Shown: positions 42,058 through 42,352 of the stretch, in pieces
Layout: every line of letters starts with the position of its first letter
Numbering within the stretch: the stretch's first letter is position 1
Source of the DNA: Gemmatimonadota bacterium
GTDB lineage: Bacteria; Gemmatimonadota; Gemmatimonadetes; Palauibacterales; KS3-K002
NCBI GenBank assembly: GCA_020344375.1
Contig: CP070823.1
Location: 1,363,569-1,405,920, forward strand
Length of the DNA stretch: 42,352 nucleotides
Reading direction: 5' to 3'
The notes under the pieces: generated by a model
Seen by the model: only the letters and a program-made list of their open reading frames with translations
Told to the model about the DNA's origin: nothing
Databases searched by the model: none
Translations under genes and position numbers: made by a program

Positions 42058-42352
42058 TCACACCTCCTGCGCGGCGCGGTGGATGGCACGGCGGATCCGC
42101 TGGTAGGTCCCGCAGCGGCAGAGGTGCGGGGACATCGCCTCGTCGATGTCGGCGTCGGTCGGGCTCGGCGTCCGCGCGAGCAGCGCCGCCGCTCCCATGA
42201 TCTGACCCGGCTGGCAATAGCCGCACTGGGGCACCTGCTCGGCGATCCAGGCGTCCTTCAGCACCCGGCCGAGGTCGCCGTTGAGGCCCTCGATGGTGGT
42301 GACCTGTCGGTCGGCGGCGCTGGACACCGGGATCGAGCAGGAGGGGACGGGG
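42058..42352 (-). CDS. iorA: 2Fe-2S subunit of the molybdenum hydroxylase (IorA-like), partial
   Basis: Open from the right edge to its stop at 42058, so only the C-terminal 98 residues are seen. They include the end of the plant-type ferredoxin domain (PSCSIPVS with a cluster Cys) and the C-terminal helical 2Fe-2S domain with CGYCQPGQ and CRCGTYQRI, both diagnostic. This subunit carries electrons from the molybdenum centre to an outside acceptor such as a cytochrome. It is one base upstream of the large-subunit gene and surely in one operon with it. Confidence 0.92.
   Translation of the reverse strand, partial: PVPSCSIPVSSAADRQVTTIEGLNGDLGRVLKDAWIAEQVPQCGYCQPGQIMGAAALLARTPSPTDADIDEAMSPHLCRCGTYQRIRRAIHRAAQEV

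Overview
The window is G+C-rich (about two thirds by eye), densely coded DNA from a Gram-negative-type bacterium. It encodes several outer-membrane beta-barrels, lipoproteins with lipoboxes, a secretin-type domain and a Tat-exported molybdenum enzyme. The mix of S9 peptidase, 6-bladed beta-propeller lipoproteins, a small Cys-rich lipoprotein and barrel proteins resembles Gemmatimonadota, but that is an inference from gene content. I see no CRISPR array, insertion sequence, rRNA or convincing tRNA.

Left part (1-7639, all minus strand). One tight operon reads barrel protein, exported kinase-like lipoprotein, YdbS, YdbT, the last running off the left edge. Upstream of it lies a glycine betaine/choline-type ABC importer (ATPase, permease, lipoprotein binding protein). 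A 316-base divergent gap then separates this side from a plus-strand mercuric-reductase-like flavoprotein (7956-9326), an S9 peptidase (minus), a cysteine-synthase-like PLP enzyme (plus) and ribosomal protein S21 (minus).

Middle part (13108-24844, all minus strand). A long, tightly packed run contains an FmdB-type zinc ribbon, nicotinate phosphoribosyltransferase, an APH-like/P-loop kinase, a sensor histidine kinase, an M61-like metallopeptidase lipoprotein, a large barrel protein and an NtrC-type sigma-54 activator. After 160 bases come a second barrel with a bactofilin-like N-terminal segment and a DUF4390 protein. A sigma-54-type -24/-12 element (GG-N10-GC) sits 44 bases upstream of that second barrel, so the activator encoded next door is its obvious candidate regulator. 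This looks like an envelope-directed two-component system whose structural genes include exported proteins of unknown role.

Plus-strand block 25039-28746: archease, the RNA ligase RtcB and two tandem double-domain universal stress proteins, with very short spacings after rtcB. Two paralogous beta-propeller lipoproteins follow on the minus strand; they share a 73-base tract with one mismatch. Diverging from them is an ECF sigma factor, zinc-type anti-sigma factor and secretin-domain lipoprotein operon, with a nested inverted repeat in its leader.

Right part. A minus-strand iron operon encodes a membrane-anchored DtxR-FeoA fusion, a stand-alone FeoB G domain and a stand-alone FeoB permease. 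Its promoter is overlapped by two DtxR-type palindromes. Then come a small lipoprotein, an M20 peptidase, a third beta-propeller lipoprotein, a strong bidirectional hairpin, and the IorB/IorA-type molybdenum hydroxylase, whose small subunit is cut by the right edge.

Intergenic stretches not listed as features (e.g. 11612-11715, 12917-13107, 24845-25038, 36639-36901, 38530-38557) show nothing I can support beyond ordinary spacer. An AT-rich patch at 13041-13070 upstream of rpsU may hold its promoter, but I cannot find a convincing hexamer pair there.
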